DNA of 64,000 nucleotides from Natrinema ejinorense (GTDB taxonomy: Archaea; Halobacteriota; Halobacteria; Halobacteriales; Natrialbaceae): NCBI RefSeq assembly GCF_002494345.1, contig NZ_NXNI01000001.1:1984001-2048000 (forward strand), written 5' to 3'. The stretch's first letter is position 1. The number at the start of each line of letters is the position of its first letter. The translations under genes were made by a program, and so were the position numbers. The notes below the pieces were generated by a model. It searched no databases. It was not told the DNA's origin and saw only the letters and a program-made list of their open reading frames with translations. Positions 32,523 to 41,083 of the stretch are shown here, in pieces.

Positions 32523-33320
32523 TCAGTCGCCCTCGCCCGCGGTCGCCGTGGCGCGGTCACCGTCCCACGCCAGCGCTCCCTCGACGGCGAGTTTCTCGAG
32601 ATGGGCGACCACCGTCGCCGTCGCGAGGTCACGAACGCCCGACAGATCCTTCTCGTAGGCCGCGTCGACGATCTCCTCGAGCGTCTCTGCACCCGCAGTG
32701 ACTGCCTCGTTGACTCGTCGTTCGCGCTCGGCCCGGTGGGCGAGCAGTCGCTCGAGGGTCGCTCGCGGGGCGTCGATGTCGGGCCCGTGGCCCGGATAGA
32801 GCGCCGGCGGATCGATCGCCCAGAGGCGGCGCAACGTCGACACGTACGCGCGCATGTCGCCCTCGGGTGCACCAACGACGACGCTGCCCTCGCGGACGGC
32901 ACAGTCACCACAGAGGATCGGGCCGTCGAGGCCGGCCTCGAGCGCGACGTGGTCGGGCGCATGGCCGGGCGCGTCGAGGATTCGAACGCGCTCGTCGCCG
33001 AGTCGGATCGCCGTCCCCGGCGTGAACGTCCGATCGGGATCACACCCCGTCGCGTCGTGAAATCGGCCGGTTCGACCGTACCGGGACCAAACGGTCGCAC
33101 CGGTCTCCGCGGCGTAGGATTCGACGCCACCGACGTGATCCGGGTGCGTGTGCGTGAGGAGAACGTGCTCGACGTTGCGCTCGGCAACCAGCCGGTCGAG
33201 CGCGTCGGTTCGCGCCGCCGGATCGACGAGGACCGCGGGGTCCGTCCCGAGTAGATAGGCGTTCGTTTCGCCACTGGGGGCGCGTGTCGCAACTGGAACG
33301 GAGCGGGAAACGACATCCAT
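32523..33320 (-). CDS. MBL-fold metallohydrolase (glyoxalase II-like)
   Basis: 265 residues. The HTHPDHVGG motif, DAPGHAPDHV and LYPGHGPDI supply the binuclear metal ligands of the glyoxalase II-like group. The C-terminal third is a winged-helix-like tail (ATATVVAHLEKLAVEGAL) found in the LACTB2-type members. The ATG at 33320 is chosen because the protein begins MDVVSRSVPV there. Substrate unknown, possibly a thioester or RNA. Confidence 0.85.
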   Translation of the reverse strand: MDVVSRSVPVATRAPSGETNAYLLGTDPAVLVDPAARTDALDRLVAERNVEHVLLTHTHPDHVGGVESYAAETGATVWSRYGRTGRFHDATGCDPDRTFTPGTAIRLGDERVRILDAPGHAPDHVALEAGLDGPILCGDCAVREGSVVVGAPEGDMRAYVSTLRRLWAIDPPALYPGHGPDIDAPRATLERLLAHRAERERRVNEAVTAGAETLEEIVDAAYEKDLSGVRDLATATVVAHLEKLAVEGALAWDGDRATATAGEGD

Positions 33321-33451
33321 ACCTCGACGTGACACCGAGGGAAAAAGTGTATGTCGGCAGCCGGTGGATGCCCTGTGATCGAATCGGACGCGTCAGCGAC
33401 CGGTGTGACCTGCCCGTGTCGCGTTCCCGACGGTATCGATCCGCTCTCGAA

Positions 33452-33733
33452 TCAGTGTTTCAGGAAGTACACCTGCTTGCGCGCGTCACGGAAACTGTAT
33501 CGGGAGCCGACGAGGCCGACGTCCTCGAGGCGATTGAGCGCGTAGCGAACGGTCCGGTCGGGGAGGAGCGATTCCTCGGCGAGTTGGCCCTGCGAGAGCG
33601 GCGAGTCGGTCTCGAGCACTTTCGCGACGAGCTTCGCACTCGGTGGCAGCTCACGGAGACGGTCGCGGTATTCGTCCTTCGAAAGGGTATCTTCGGCGGC
33701 AGCGGCACGATCCTCAGCTGTACTCATGCTCAT
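33452..33733 (-). CDS. Winged-helix (MarR/TrmB-like) transcription regulator
   Basis: 93-residue DNA-binding protein: SAKLVAKVLETDSPLSQGQLAEESLLPDRTVRYALNRL contains the helix-turn-helix, with the wing in VGSRYSFRDARKQVYFL. ATG 33727 is an equally good start. It is one of many small stand-alone haloarchaeal regulators and its targets are not evident. Confidence 0.85.
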   Translation of the reverse strand: MSMSTAEDRAAAAEDTLSKDEYRDRLRELPPSAKLVAKVLETDSPLSQGQLAEESLLPDRTVRYALNRLEDVGLVGSRYSFRDARKQVYFLKH

Positions 33734-33920
33734 ACCTACTCGAGCGGAATCGCTGATGGTAAAGCTTCCCTATATGTGGATACGAATACTGTAGTTTGTA
33801 TAAGGGGTATGAATGGTGTATTAACACATATGATCGAAAGGGAGCGCTCGACGGGTCTCGGCGCGTGGGTCGCGGAACGGTCGGGCGAATTTGCCAGCGA
33901 CCCTCGGCGGACTCCAGTAT

Positions 33921-33930
33921 CGTTTTATCC
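33921..33930 (+). promoter_or_regulatory. Promoter of the methyltransferase gene
   Basis: CGTTTTATCC lies about 30 bases before the GTG start. The preceding 180 bases (33734-33920) are AT-richer and hold no gene. Confidence 0.45.
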
Positions 33931-33955
33931 TCTCACAATAGTAGATTCGCCCAGT

Positions 33956-34663
33956 GTGAAAGGACAGGAGTGGTACCAAGCCGACGATATCGCCGAGGAA
34001 TACGACGACAAACGGTTCTCCCGGGGCGGACAGCTGATCGACCGCCGCGAAAAGGAGGCCGTCCTCGAGGCCATCATGCCCGTCGAAGACCGGAAGGTCC
34101 TCGAAATCGCCTGTGGTACCGGGCGGTTCACGGTCATGCTGGCCCACCAGGGCGCCGACGTGGTCGGATTGGACATCTCGGCGGCGATGTTACAGCAAGG
34201 ACGACGCAAGACGCAGGATACCGAGCTCGCAGGCAGCCTCGAGTTCCTCCGGGGCGACGCGGGCCGGCTGCCGTTTCCGGACGATCACTTCGATACCGTC
34301 GTCGCGATGCGGTTTTTCCATCTCGCGGACGATCCCGAGGGCTTCCTCGAGGAGATGCGCCGTGTCTCCCGCGATCAGATCGTCTTCGATACGTTCAACC
34401 GGTTTTCGACGCGGAGCGTCTACAACTGGGCGCTCCCGATGGGATCGCGACTCTACTCGAAGAGCGAAGTCGCGGTGCTCCTCGCGAAGACGAACCTCAC
34501 GCTCGTCGACGTCGAGGACGACTTCCTCCTTCCGTACGGGCTCTACCGCTCGATCCCCAACGGGTTCGCGTCACCGCTCCGGGCGCTCGACGAGGCGGTC
34601 GGGAAACTCCCGATCAGCGACCACTTCGCGTCGGTCTCGTACTGGAACGCGAAGGTTCGATGA
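33956..34663 (+). CDS. Class I SAM-dependent methyltransferase
   Basis: 235 residues. SAM-binding motif I is VLEIACGTGRFTVMLA, followed by ADVVGLDISAAML and GRLPFPDDHFDTVVAMRFFHL, the pattern of UbiE/Methyltransf_11 enzymes. The GTG at 33956 is chosen as start because a TATA-like TTTTATCC lies about 30 bases upstream and the upstream frame has no coding character. The methyl acceptor is unknown; the glycosyltransferase gene follows 71 bases later on the same strand. Confidence 0.88.
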   Translation: MKGQEWYQADDIAEEYDDKRFSRGGQLIDRREKEAVLEAIMPVEDRKVLEIACGTGRFTVMLAHQGADVVGLDISAAMLQQGRRKTQDTELAGSLEFLRGDAGRLPFPDDHFDTVVAMRFFHLADDPEGFLEEMRRVSRDQIVFDTFNRFSTRSVYNWALPMGSRLYSKSEVAVLLAKTNLTLVDVEDDFLLPYGLYRSIPNGFASPLRALDEAVGKLPISDHFASVSYWNAKVR

Positions 34664-34734
34664 CCGGATCGATCCGAACGATGGGTTCGATCTGAAACCC
34701 ACCTATTTACTATTCGGACCTCCTATTGGCCCGT

Positions 34735-35634
34735 ATGGAGCTCTCGGTAGTCGTGTCGACGCTTAACGACCGGGAGCGGTTGCTGTCGTGTCTCGACGCC
34801 CTCGGGGACCGGACGCCGCCGTCGACGGAGATCATCGTCGTCAACGGACCCTCCTCGGACGGAACGACCGGGACGGTCCGAGAGCGCGACGACGTCGACG
34901 TCCTCGTCGAGATTTCCGAACGAAACCGCAGCGTCTCTCGGAACGCCGGCCTCGAGGTCGCGACCGGAGATATCATCGCCTTCCTCGACGGCGAGTACGC
35001 GATCGACACCGACTGGTATTCGGCCATCGACGACGCGATCACCACCGAGACGGCGATCGTTACCGGGCCCGTCACCGGCGGCCCGGTCGGAACGACCGAC
35101 CAGTCCTCACAGCGGATCGCCGGACGGACGGTGACGCTTTTCCACGGCGAAAACGTCGCGTTCGAGCGATCGGTCCTCGAGGCCATCGACGGGTTCGACG
35201 AGTACCTCGGGGAGGAAAGCGAACGCGACTGTGCCCATCGCATGGCAACGCTGGGCTGTGAGGTGACGTGGTCGGAGTCGATGGCCGCCCGCTGTGAGGT
35301 CGGAACCGACGGCGGTCGTGCCGATCCCGACTGGGGGGCAACCTACCGATCGCTGTCCTATCGGCTCGCGAAGAACTACGGTCCGCGACCGAGCGTCCTC
35401 GCTCGGACCGTCGGAAGCGCGCTCCGGGACGGTGCCAGCGGCGTTTGTCGGTTGGCGTCCGGCGACGCGACGCCGACGGGCTGGGTGTCGGACGGGACCG
35501 ACGTGGTCACGAACATTGCCCGTGGGCTGTGGGACGGCGTCCGGGCCCGATACGCCGATCGATCGACCCAGCGAAATCCCAACGGGATTTCGGAGCGACA
35601 CGACCGGGCAGTCCAGATCTACGATCGTCGGTAG
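34735..35634 (+). CDS. Family 2 glycosyltransferase
   Basis: 299 residues. The opening SVVVSTLNDRERLLSCLDAL, IIVVNGPSSDGT and IIAFLDGEYAIDTDWY (a DxD-like site) are those of GT2 enzymes that move a sugar from a nucleotide- or lipid-linked donor. The second half (ESERDCAHRMATLGCEVTWS) fits AglE-type haloarchaeal enzymes of N-glycan assembly, but the acceptor cannot be told. A TATA-like CTATTTAC lies about 28 bases before the ATG at 34735; an earlier TTG is less likely. Confidence 0.85.
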   Translation: MELSVVVSTLNDRERLLSCLDALGDRTPPSTEIIVVNGPSSDGTTGTVRERDDVDVLVEISERNRSVSRNAGLEVATGDIIAFLDGEYAIDTDWYSAIDDAITTETAIVTGPVTGGPVGTTDQSSQRIAGRTVTLFHGENVAFERSVLEAIDGFDEYLGEESERDCAHRMATLGCEVTWSESMAARCEVGTDGGRADPDWGATYRSLSYRLAKNYGPRPSVLARTVGSALRDGASGVCRLASGDATPTGWVSDGTDVVTNIARGLWDGVRARYADRSTQRNPNGISERHDRAVQIYDRR

Positions 35635-35639
35635 TCGAT

Positions 35640-35860
35640 TGCTGCGGTGATTGGCAGCCACTCACTCGCCCCGGAAATCGGGCTCCTTGGCCACGAACCG
35701 TGCTTAAGGATCATCTTTGAGTCGATAGCTATTGCAGTATATTCTCGAGACCAGTCGCCGTTGATTTTGACAGCGGTTTCGTCAATACCGACCCGCGACG
35801 GCGTCGCCGGAACGCTCGTTCTCCCGAGAGCCTTCTAAATCCGCCTCATAGCTCTCGATG
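35640..35860 (-). mobile_element. Remnant of an IS6-type (ISH) transposase
   Basis: On the minus strand between about 35800 and 35691 one frame reads RVGIDETAVKINGDWS then REYTAIAIDSKMIL, the DDE region around the first Asp of haloarchaeal IS6-family transposases. The frame breaks on both sides (a TAG stop lies just upstream), so only a decayed fragment is left. No terminal inverted repeats were recognised. It fills most of the 364-base gap between the glycosyltransferase and the propeller lipoprotein. Confidence 0.6.
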
Positions 35861-35998
35861 AGCAGATTTGCGAGCATCAATCCAACTCAACGTCATGGCC
35901 TGCTCTCCTCTCAAACTGGCGCAACTAGACAGTGATAGTTGTTTTTCAGATATCGGTGTGAAATTATAAGTAAGAGCAAAAGCATCTATTATCGCATA

Positions 35999-37063
35999 GT
36001 GGATAGACGAAAATATCTGGCCCTAGGTGGAAGCGCTGTGCTAGCCGGATGTATCGGATCACCGCTTTCACTGTTGTCCGATGATTTGGTGAAATGGACG
36101 GCTAGTCTCCCTTCCGGTCCGTGGACTTCTCCAGTGATTGCTGACGGCACCGTTTATATTGGCGCAGACAACCAGCTACTAGCTTATTCGATAGAGGACG
36201 GAGACCCGATAGCGTTTCAGTTTGATGAATTGGGGACTCTCACTGCAACACCTAGTATTGTTGATGGCAAACTATTAATTCCTGTTTTCAATGAAGAGAA
36301 TGAAGAGAGCGCGTTAACGAAACTCAATGACGATGGTGAAGTTATATGGAAACGAAACTTGTCTGGCGGGTATCCATTTTCTATGGATGTCCACGAGAAT
36401 ACCATTTCTATTCGTACTGAATCTATGGTGTTTTTGCTTAGAGAGGATGGGACAATTAAGTGGGAGGTGGAAACACCAACAGTCAACCATGATTATCTGA
36501 TGCGATTAGCTGATCTTTCACCCATACTTCATAACGAGTCTGTGTTTATACCCTCTCCTAACGGACTGAATAAACGGGACCGCGAAACGGGGGTACGAGA
36601 ATGGACCTCGCTACAGAGACAAGTAGCAGCGACGCCGACAGTGTCTGGAGAAACCATTTACTGTACATCAAATGAGGGGCTCGTTACGTCCATTGATAAA
36701 AACACAGGTAAGCAAAATTGGCGGAGAAGTATCTCTGGATCGTGGACCGCACCCGAAGTTGATGACGAAACTGTGTATGTTACCTCTGGAACTGATGTTC
36801 TTGCGCTCGATCGGACGAACGGTAAAACACGATGGCGGCTCGGCGACTATGGGCTTCACGGCGACTCATACACCGATCCCGTGATCGTCGAAAACACAGT
36901 AATAACCGGTTCTATCGGGCGAACGATGACGTTGGTGTCAGCAAATGATGGGCAGCGGTTGGATCACTACGAAGGGAATGGAACGAGAACAGCAATTGCA
37001 GTTGATGGCGACATCGCGGTTGCAGTTGATGGCGACCAGCTAGCAGCCCTCAATTTGCCGTAG
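35999..37063 (+). CDS. PQQ-like beta-propeller lipoprotein, AT-richer gene
   Basis: 354 residues starting at a GTG; the start is chosen because it opens a lipoprotein signal (RRKYLALGGSAVLAGC). Repeated blades such as TVYIGADNQLLAYSIEDG, TIYCTSNEGLVTSIDKNTG and TVYVTSGTDVLALDRTNG match the PQQ-like (YWTD/BamB-type) propeller. No evidence for actual PQQ binding. Codon use and composition are markedly AT-richer than the surroundings, and a transposase remnant sits upstream, so the gene looks recently acquired. Confidence 0.85.
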   Translation: MDRRKYLALGGSAVLAGCIGSPLSLLSDDLVKWTASLPSGPWTSPVIADGTVYIGADNQLLAYSIEDGDPIAFQFDELGTLTATPSIVDGKLLIPVFNEENEESALTKLNDDGEVIWKRNLSGGYPFSMDVHENTISIRTESMVFLLREDGTIKWEVETPTVNHDYLMRLADLSPILHNESVFIPSPNGLNKRDRETGVREWTSLQRQVAATPTVSGETIYCTSNEGLVTSIDKNTGKQNWRRSISGSWTAPEVDDETVYVTSGTDVLALDRTNGKTRWRLGDYGLHGDSYTDPVIVENTVITGSIGRTMTLVSANDGQRLDHYEGNGTRTAIAVDGDIAVAVDGDQLAALNLP

Positions 37064-37278
37064 AACTTTGTGTGGGAATATGAACGAGGGAGTACGTTGG
37101 TGCCTGTGTCGTCGACAAATCGTCGATTAGTCACGCCGTCTTTCCCGCACATTTTCCTCGAGTCATAGCTCGCAGTTCGTCTATAACTCGCTGAACCGCA
37201 GCGTCCACCAGTAGGGAGTGGACGATGTCCGGATACCAGTTAGTACTACGATCCGTCGTAGCACTGCCCCGATTGCCG

Positions 37279-37497
37279 TCAGGCTGCCTCCCAGGGCTTG
37301 GTCTCGAGGTCGACGAACTCGAATAGCTCCTCGAACTCCTCGGGCAACTGCGCATCCGCGTGAGCCAGTTCCCCGCCGGGAACCCGTCCGCTGACGAGGT
37401 CGACGACGGCCTTGATCCGGTAGACCGCCTCGGCCTGCCGACCGCCCTCGAGCCTGTGTTGTACCTCGCCGATGAAATCACCGTAGCTCGTACTCAT
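37279..37497 (-). CDS. Small DUF2267-like protein
   Basis: 72 residues (YGDFIGEVQHRLEGGRQAEA, VVDLVSGRVPGGELAHADAQL, EEFEELFEF) that match one half of a DUF2267 protein, a family of about 130 residues made of two such modules and built of helices. So it is either a natural single-module form or a truncated gene. The 215 bases between it and the propeller gene contain a 16-base palindrome (CTACGA-4-TCGTAG at about 37249) and no gene. Confidence 0.7.
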   Translation of the reverse strand: MSTSYGDFIGEVQHRLEGGRQAEAVYRIKAVVDLVSGRVPGGELAHADAQLPEEFEELFEFVDLETKPWEAA

Positions 37498-37576
37498 CGG
37501 TGTCGACAGTGATCGAACGGTTCGGGGGCCCCCAAAACCTACCGCTACCGACGCGACGATCGAACCTGCGGGAACG

Positions 37577-38560
37577 TTACAGCCGAGCCGGCGCGAGCGC
37601 CTCGATCGTCGTCTCCGTGACCTCGCTCGAGGCCGGCTCCGGAACGACGACGATCGGGTGGTCGATTCCCGTCTCGGCAACGAGCGTCCGGAGCTGGTCG
37701 CGGGCTTCCTCAGGCGTGCCGGCGACGCCGAGATCGGCGATCATGTCGTCGGTCACCGCGCTCGCAGCAGCCCGTTTGTCGCCCTCGCGCCACGCCTCGG
37801 CGATCCGGTCCGCCGCCGTCGGGAACGCCGTCGCGACGGCCCGGCGATACCCCTCACCGCTCCCGACGTAGTAGGCGACGTGTCGGCGCAGGGTCTCGCG
37901 AGCGTCGGCCGGCTCCTCGCTGACCGCCGACGGAACGTACGGCGCGATCGTGATCTCGTCGGGCTCCCGGTCGCGTTCCCGCGCAGCCGTCGCGACCTCC
38001 TCGAACGCGTCCTCGAGGCGCGAGAAGGGGATGTTGTGCGGGATCCAGCCGTCGCACAGTCGGCCGACGACGCGCCGGTTGGCCGGCCCGAGTCCGGCGT
38101 GGTAGATCGGGACGTCGGTTTCGACCGACGGAAAGTTCGCCGCCTCGAGCACCTCGCCCTCGTACTCGACGGCCTCGCCGGTACCGGCGGTGAACTCGCG
38201 AATCAGCTCGATCGTCTCGTGAGCACGCCGTACCGGTCGATCGAACGCCATTCCGTGGAGGCCCTCGACTGCGGTCGCCGTACTCGTCCCGAGCCCGAGC
38301 GTGAACCGTCCCTCGGAGGAACGGGCAAGCGAGGTGGCCGTCATCGCGAGGACGGCCGGCGACCGGGAGTAGACGTTCAAAATCGCGGTTCCGATGCCGA
38401 TTTCGTCGGTCCGGCAGGCCATCTCGGTCGCCTGCACCACGCCGCTTTCGCCCCAGAGCTCGCCGACCCAGACGGCGTCGTATCCCTGCGATTCGGCTCG
38501 AACGGCGACATCCCCGAGATTCACGTCGCCGAACGACGTGACCATGAGTCCAACGTCCAT
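37577..38560 (-). CDS. F420-dependent luciferase-like (LLM) oxidoreductase
   Basis: 327 residues of the bacterial-luciferase-like TIM-barrel family. DVGLMVTSFGDVNLGDVAV, SQGYDAVWVGELWGESGV and RFTLGLGTSTATAVEGLHG are typical of the coenzyme F420-dependent branch related to methylene-tetrahydromethanopterin reductase. Substrate unknown. The ATG at 38560 is chosen because the barrel's first strand starts there. It lies 55 bases after the amidohydrolase gene on the same strand. Confidence 0.88.
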   Translation of the reverse strand: MDVGLMVTSFGDVNLGDVAVRAESQGYDAVWVGELWGESGVVQATEMACRTDEIGIGTAILNVYSRSPAVLAMTATSLARSSEGRFTLGLGTSTATAVEGLHGMAFDRPVRRAHETIELIREFTAGTGEAVEYEGEVLEAANFPSVETDVPIYHAGLGPANRRVVGRLCDGWIPHNIPFSRLEDAFEEVATAARERDREPDEITIAPYVPSAVSEEPADARETLRRHVAYYVGSGEGYRRAVATAFPTAADRIAEAWREGDKRAAASAVTDDMIADLGVAGTPEEARDQLRTLVAETGIDHPIVVVPEPASSEVTETTIEALAPARL

Positions 38561-38615
38561 GCTCCCGCCGTTGCTCCCCAGCGACAAAAATCGACTCCCC
38601 AGAAGGGGGCGACGG

Positions 38616-40205
38616 TCACGTCGGTCGGTCGTCGAAGACCACATCGCCGTCGACGAGCGTCATCGTGACCTCGATCTCGTCGATCCGATCCGAGTGGGCC
38701 CACGGAGACTCCTCGAGCACGACCAGATCCCCTCGCGTGCCGGGCTCGATGGCCCCGAGCCGGTCGCCGTCGAAGCCGGCCTCGGCCCCGCCCTGTGTGT
38801 AGGCGCGGAGTGCCTCCGTAACGGACAGTCGCTGCGCTTCCGTCGGCGCGTTTACCGCATGCTGGACCCCCAATAGCGGGTCGAGAGGCATACAGTCCGA
38901 CCCGAACGCGAGGGTGACGCCCGCCTCGAGGACTCGGCGGAACCGGTTCGTCCGATCGCGTCGGTCCTCGCCCAGCCGCCTGTCGTAGAGCCCACCCGCC
39001 GCCGCCCAGCGGAGGAAGTTCGGCTGCATCGACGCGACGATCCCGGCCTCGGCCATGCGTTCGAGGTGGTCGTCGGTCGCCAGCTCCGCGTGTTCGATCC
39101 GGTGGCGCGAGCCGCCGGGATCGGCGGTCGACTCGAGGGCCGACAGCGTCTCCTCGATCGCTTCGTCGCCGATGGCGTGGACGCAGAGCTGGAATCCCTC
39201 CGCGTTGGCGCGCTCGACGAGGTCGGCGAGGTCGGCGGGGTGGACGACCCACTGCCCCCGCTCGTCCATCGCGTCGCCGGAAGCTGCCAGTTCGGCGTCG
39301 TCGCGACCGGCGTCCGCATACGGCTCCCGCAACTTCGCCGTCCGACTCCCGAAACTCCCATCGGAGAAGGACTTGATCGCGCCGGTCCGGACGCGTCCGT
39401 CGCCGTCGTTCGTTCCCACTCCGACCTCGACGAGTGCCTCGAGGTGGTCGCTCCAGTAATCGATCCGGACGCGCAGCGGGAGGTCGCCGTCGGCGGCCAT
39501 GTCGCGGTAGACGCGCGGGGCGACGGAGCCACGAACCTTGTCGTGGACGCCGGTGACACCGCGTTCGACCGCGTCCGCCGTCGCCGCCGCGAGAAGCGCT
39601 CGCATCTCCTCGCGGTCGGCCGTGAGCCGCTCTCTGACCACCGTGGCCGCATCCTCGACGGCGACGCCGGTCGGCTCGCCGTCCTCGCGTCGAAGGTCGG
39701 CGTCGGGAAGGTCGTCCGCGAGGCGCTCGAGGGCGACCGTGTTCAGCGACGCGGTATGCAGGTCGACCCGCATCGCGACGACCGGCCGCTCCTCGCTGAC
39801 GCGGTCGAGTTCCGTCCGCGTGAGCGGCGTCGAATCCGCCGCCGACCACTCGCTCTCGTCGTAGCCGAACCCGAGGACCCACTCGCGATCGGGGTCGTCG
39901 TCCGCGTCTGCCCGAAGCAGATCGACACACTCCCCGGCGGAGTCGGCGGTCGAGAGATCCGCGTGGACCAGGTGCTGTCCCAGTTGCTCCATGTGCGTGT
40001 GCGCATCGATGAACCCCGGCAGAACGACGCGACCGCCGCAGTCGATCACGTCGGTTTCGATTCCCGCGAGGAACTCGAGTTCGTCCGTGGTTCCGAGCCG
40101 GACGAGTTCGCCATCGCGGATCGCGACTGCCTCGTGGACGCTGTCGGGTTCGGTGAGCGTATGGACTTCCGCGTCGAGCAGCAAGCGATCGGCGGCCTCC
40201 GTCAT
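38616..40205 (-). CDS. YtcJ-like metal-dependent amidohydrolase
   Basis: 529 residues of the amidohydrolase superfamily, YtcJ/exoenzyme-regulatory group. The metal site begins GFIDAHTHMEQLG (HxH) and later HAIGDEAIEETL, RHRIEHAEL and FGSDCMPLDPL supply the remaining ligands. The N-terminal ADRLLLDAEVHTLTE and the C-terminal GDLVVLEESPW form the outer beta-sandwich. Substrate unknown. The ATG at 40205 fits the normal family start. Confidence 0.9.
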   Translation of the reverse strand: MTEAADRLLLDAEVHTLTEPDSVHEAVAIRDGELVRLGTTDELEFLAGIETDVIDCGGRVVLPGFIDAHTHMEQLGQHLVHADLSTADSAGECVDLLRADADDDPDREWVLGFGYDESEWSAADSTPLTRTELDRVSEERPVVAMRVDLHTASLNTVALERLADDLPDADLRREDGEPTGVAVEDAATVVRERLTADREEMRALLAAATADAVERGVTGVHDKVRGSVAPRVYRDMAADGDLPLRVRIDYWSDHLEALVEVGVGTNDGDGRVRTGAIKSFSDGSFGSRTAKLREPYADAGRDDAELAASGDAMDERGQWVVHPADLADLVERANAEGFQLCVHAIGDEAIEETLSALESTADPGGSRHRIEHAELATDDHLERMAEAGIVASMQPNFLRWAAAGGLYDRRLGEDRRDRTNRFRRVLEAGVTLAFGSDCMPLDPLLGVQHAVNAPTEAQRLSVTEALRAYTQGGAEAGFDGDRLGAIEPGTRGDLVVLEESPWAHSDRIDEIEVTMTLVDGDVVFDDRPT

Positions 40206-40387
40206 GGGAGTGAGCCCGCGGTCGAGTAGGAAAAGAATTGGGACCGAGAACGGATCGGTTGGACGCGACCCAGGGGATCGGAAGCTCGAGTGTAAGGAAC
40301 GCCAAACGCCGAAATACGGACGTAACGCCGGCCTACAAACGCGATCCGGGCACAAGGTTGACGTAGCCGTTCGTGGACTGTCCACCT

Positions 40388-40774
40388 ATGATCGATCGCG
40401 AAAGCCGCATCGTGTTCGGCTCGTTGCTCCTGTTCGTCCTCGCGCACGCCGGCTCGAGCATCGTCGATCGCCAGTTCGGGATCGCGCTGACCGGGCGGCC
40501 GTTGCTGTCGTTTCTCCTGTTTGCCGGCGTCGCCGTCGCACTCCCCCAGCTGTATCTCGCGGTCACGGACGGCGGGCTGTCCCCGCGAAGCAGGCTCCGG
40601 TTCGTCGCGGTCGCCACGGCCACGTTTGCGGTCGCGTTCGCCGCCGACGCCGACGGCCTTCGCAATCTCCTGATCGCGACGATCGGCACCGCCTCGCTCC
40701 TCGGACTGCTCTGTTATGAAGTCCTCGCGGACTATCGCGCCGCCAGCGACGGGCCCGTGATCGGCCTCTCGTAG
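40388..40774 (+). CDS. Small four-helix membrane protein
   Basis: 128 residues with four hydrophobic segments (VFGSLLLFVLAHAG; FLLFAGVAVALPQLYLAV; FVAVATATFAVAFAA; LIATIGTASLLGLLCYEVL). No family recognised; haloarchaea have many such DUFs. A decayed second copy follows at 40808-41005, so the gene was once duplicated in tandem. Confidence 0.7.
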   Translation: MIDRESRIVFGSLLLFVLAHAGSSIVDRQFGIALTGRPLLSFLLFAGVAVALPQLYLAVTDGGLSPRSRLRFVAVATATFAVAFAADADGLRNLLIATIGTASLLGLLCYEVLADYRAASDGPVIGLS

Positions 40775-40807
40775 TCGGGTCGCGGTATCATCGGTTCGGT
40801 CCCCCCC

Positions 40808-41005
40808 GCTGGAGTCGTCTTCGCCGAGGTGGTACTCGCGGAACGATGGCTGGCGATCACGGTCAGTGGCTGTCGCGGCGATAGCCGCCGACGGTTCCGG
40901 TCGACTTCAAGACCGGCTACTCATCGGTATCGGTAGCGGCGCGTTCCTCGTGCTCGTCGGCTACGAACTCGTCGCGGGCTGTCGGGACTCGAAGGCAGCG
41001 GAGCC
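40808..41005 (+). pseudogene. Decayed tandem copy of the four-helix membrane protein
   Basis: From 40808 one frame reads AGVVFAEVVLAERWLAITVSG, like AGVAVALPQLYLAVTDGG of the intact gene. After a shift to the +1 frame near 40860, VAVAAIAADGSGRLQDRLL then GAFLVLVGYELVAGCR follows, like the intact gene's last helix and its LLCYEVLADYR end. The N-terminal helix is missing and the frame is broken. The second frame then runs to the start of hmgA. Confidence 0.55.
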
Positions 41006-41083
41006 ACGGAGCGAACCCGGTCGACCGCACTCGAGCCACGACGATCAGCAACTGTTAGGGCCCACCACCCTCTTGGCCCATCC

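Noticed and set aside
37064-37278. Possible gene or IS fragment between the propeller and DUF2267 genes
   Set aside because: Only a 16-base palindrome and short broken frames; no family pattern.
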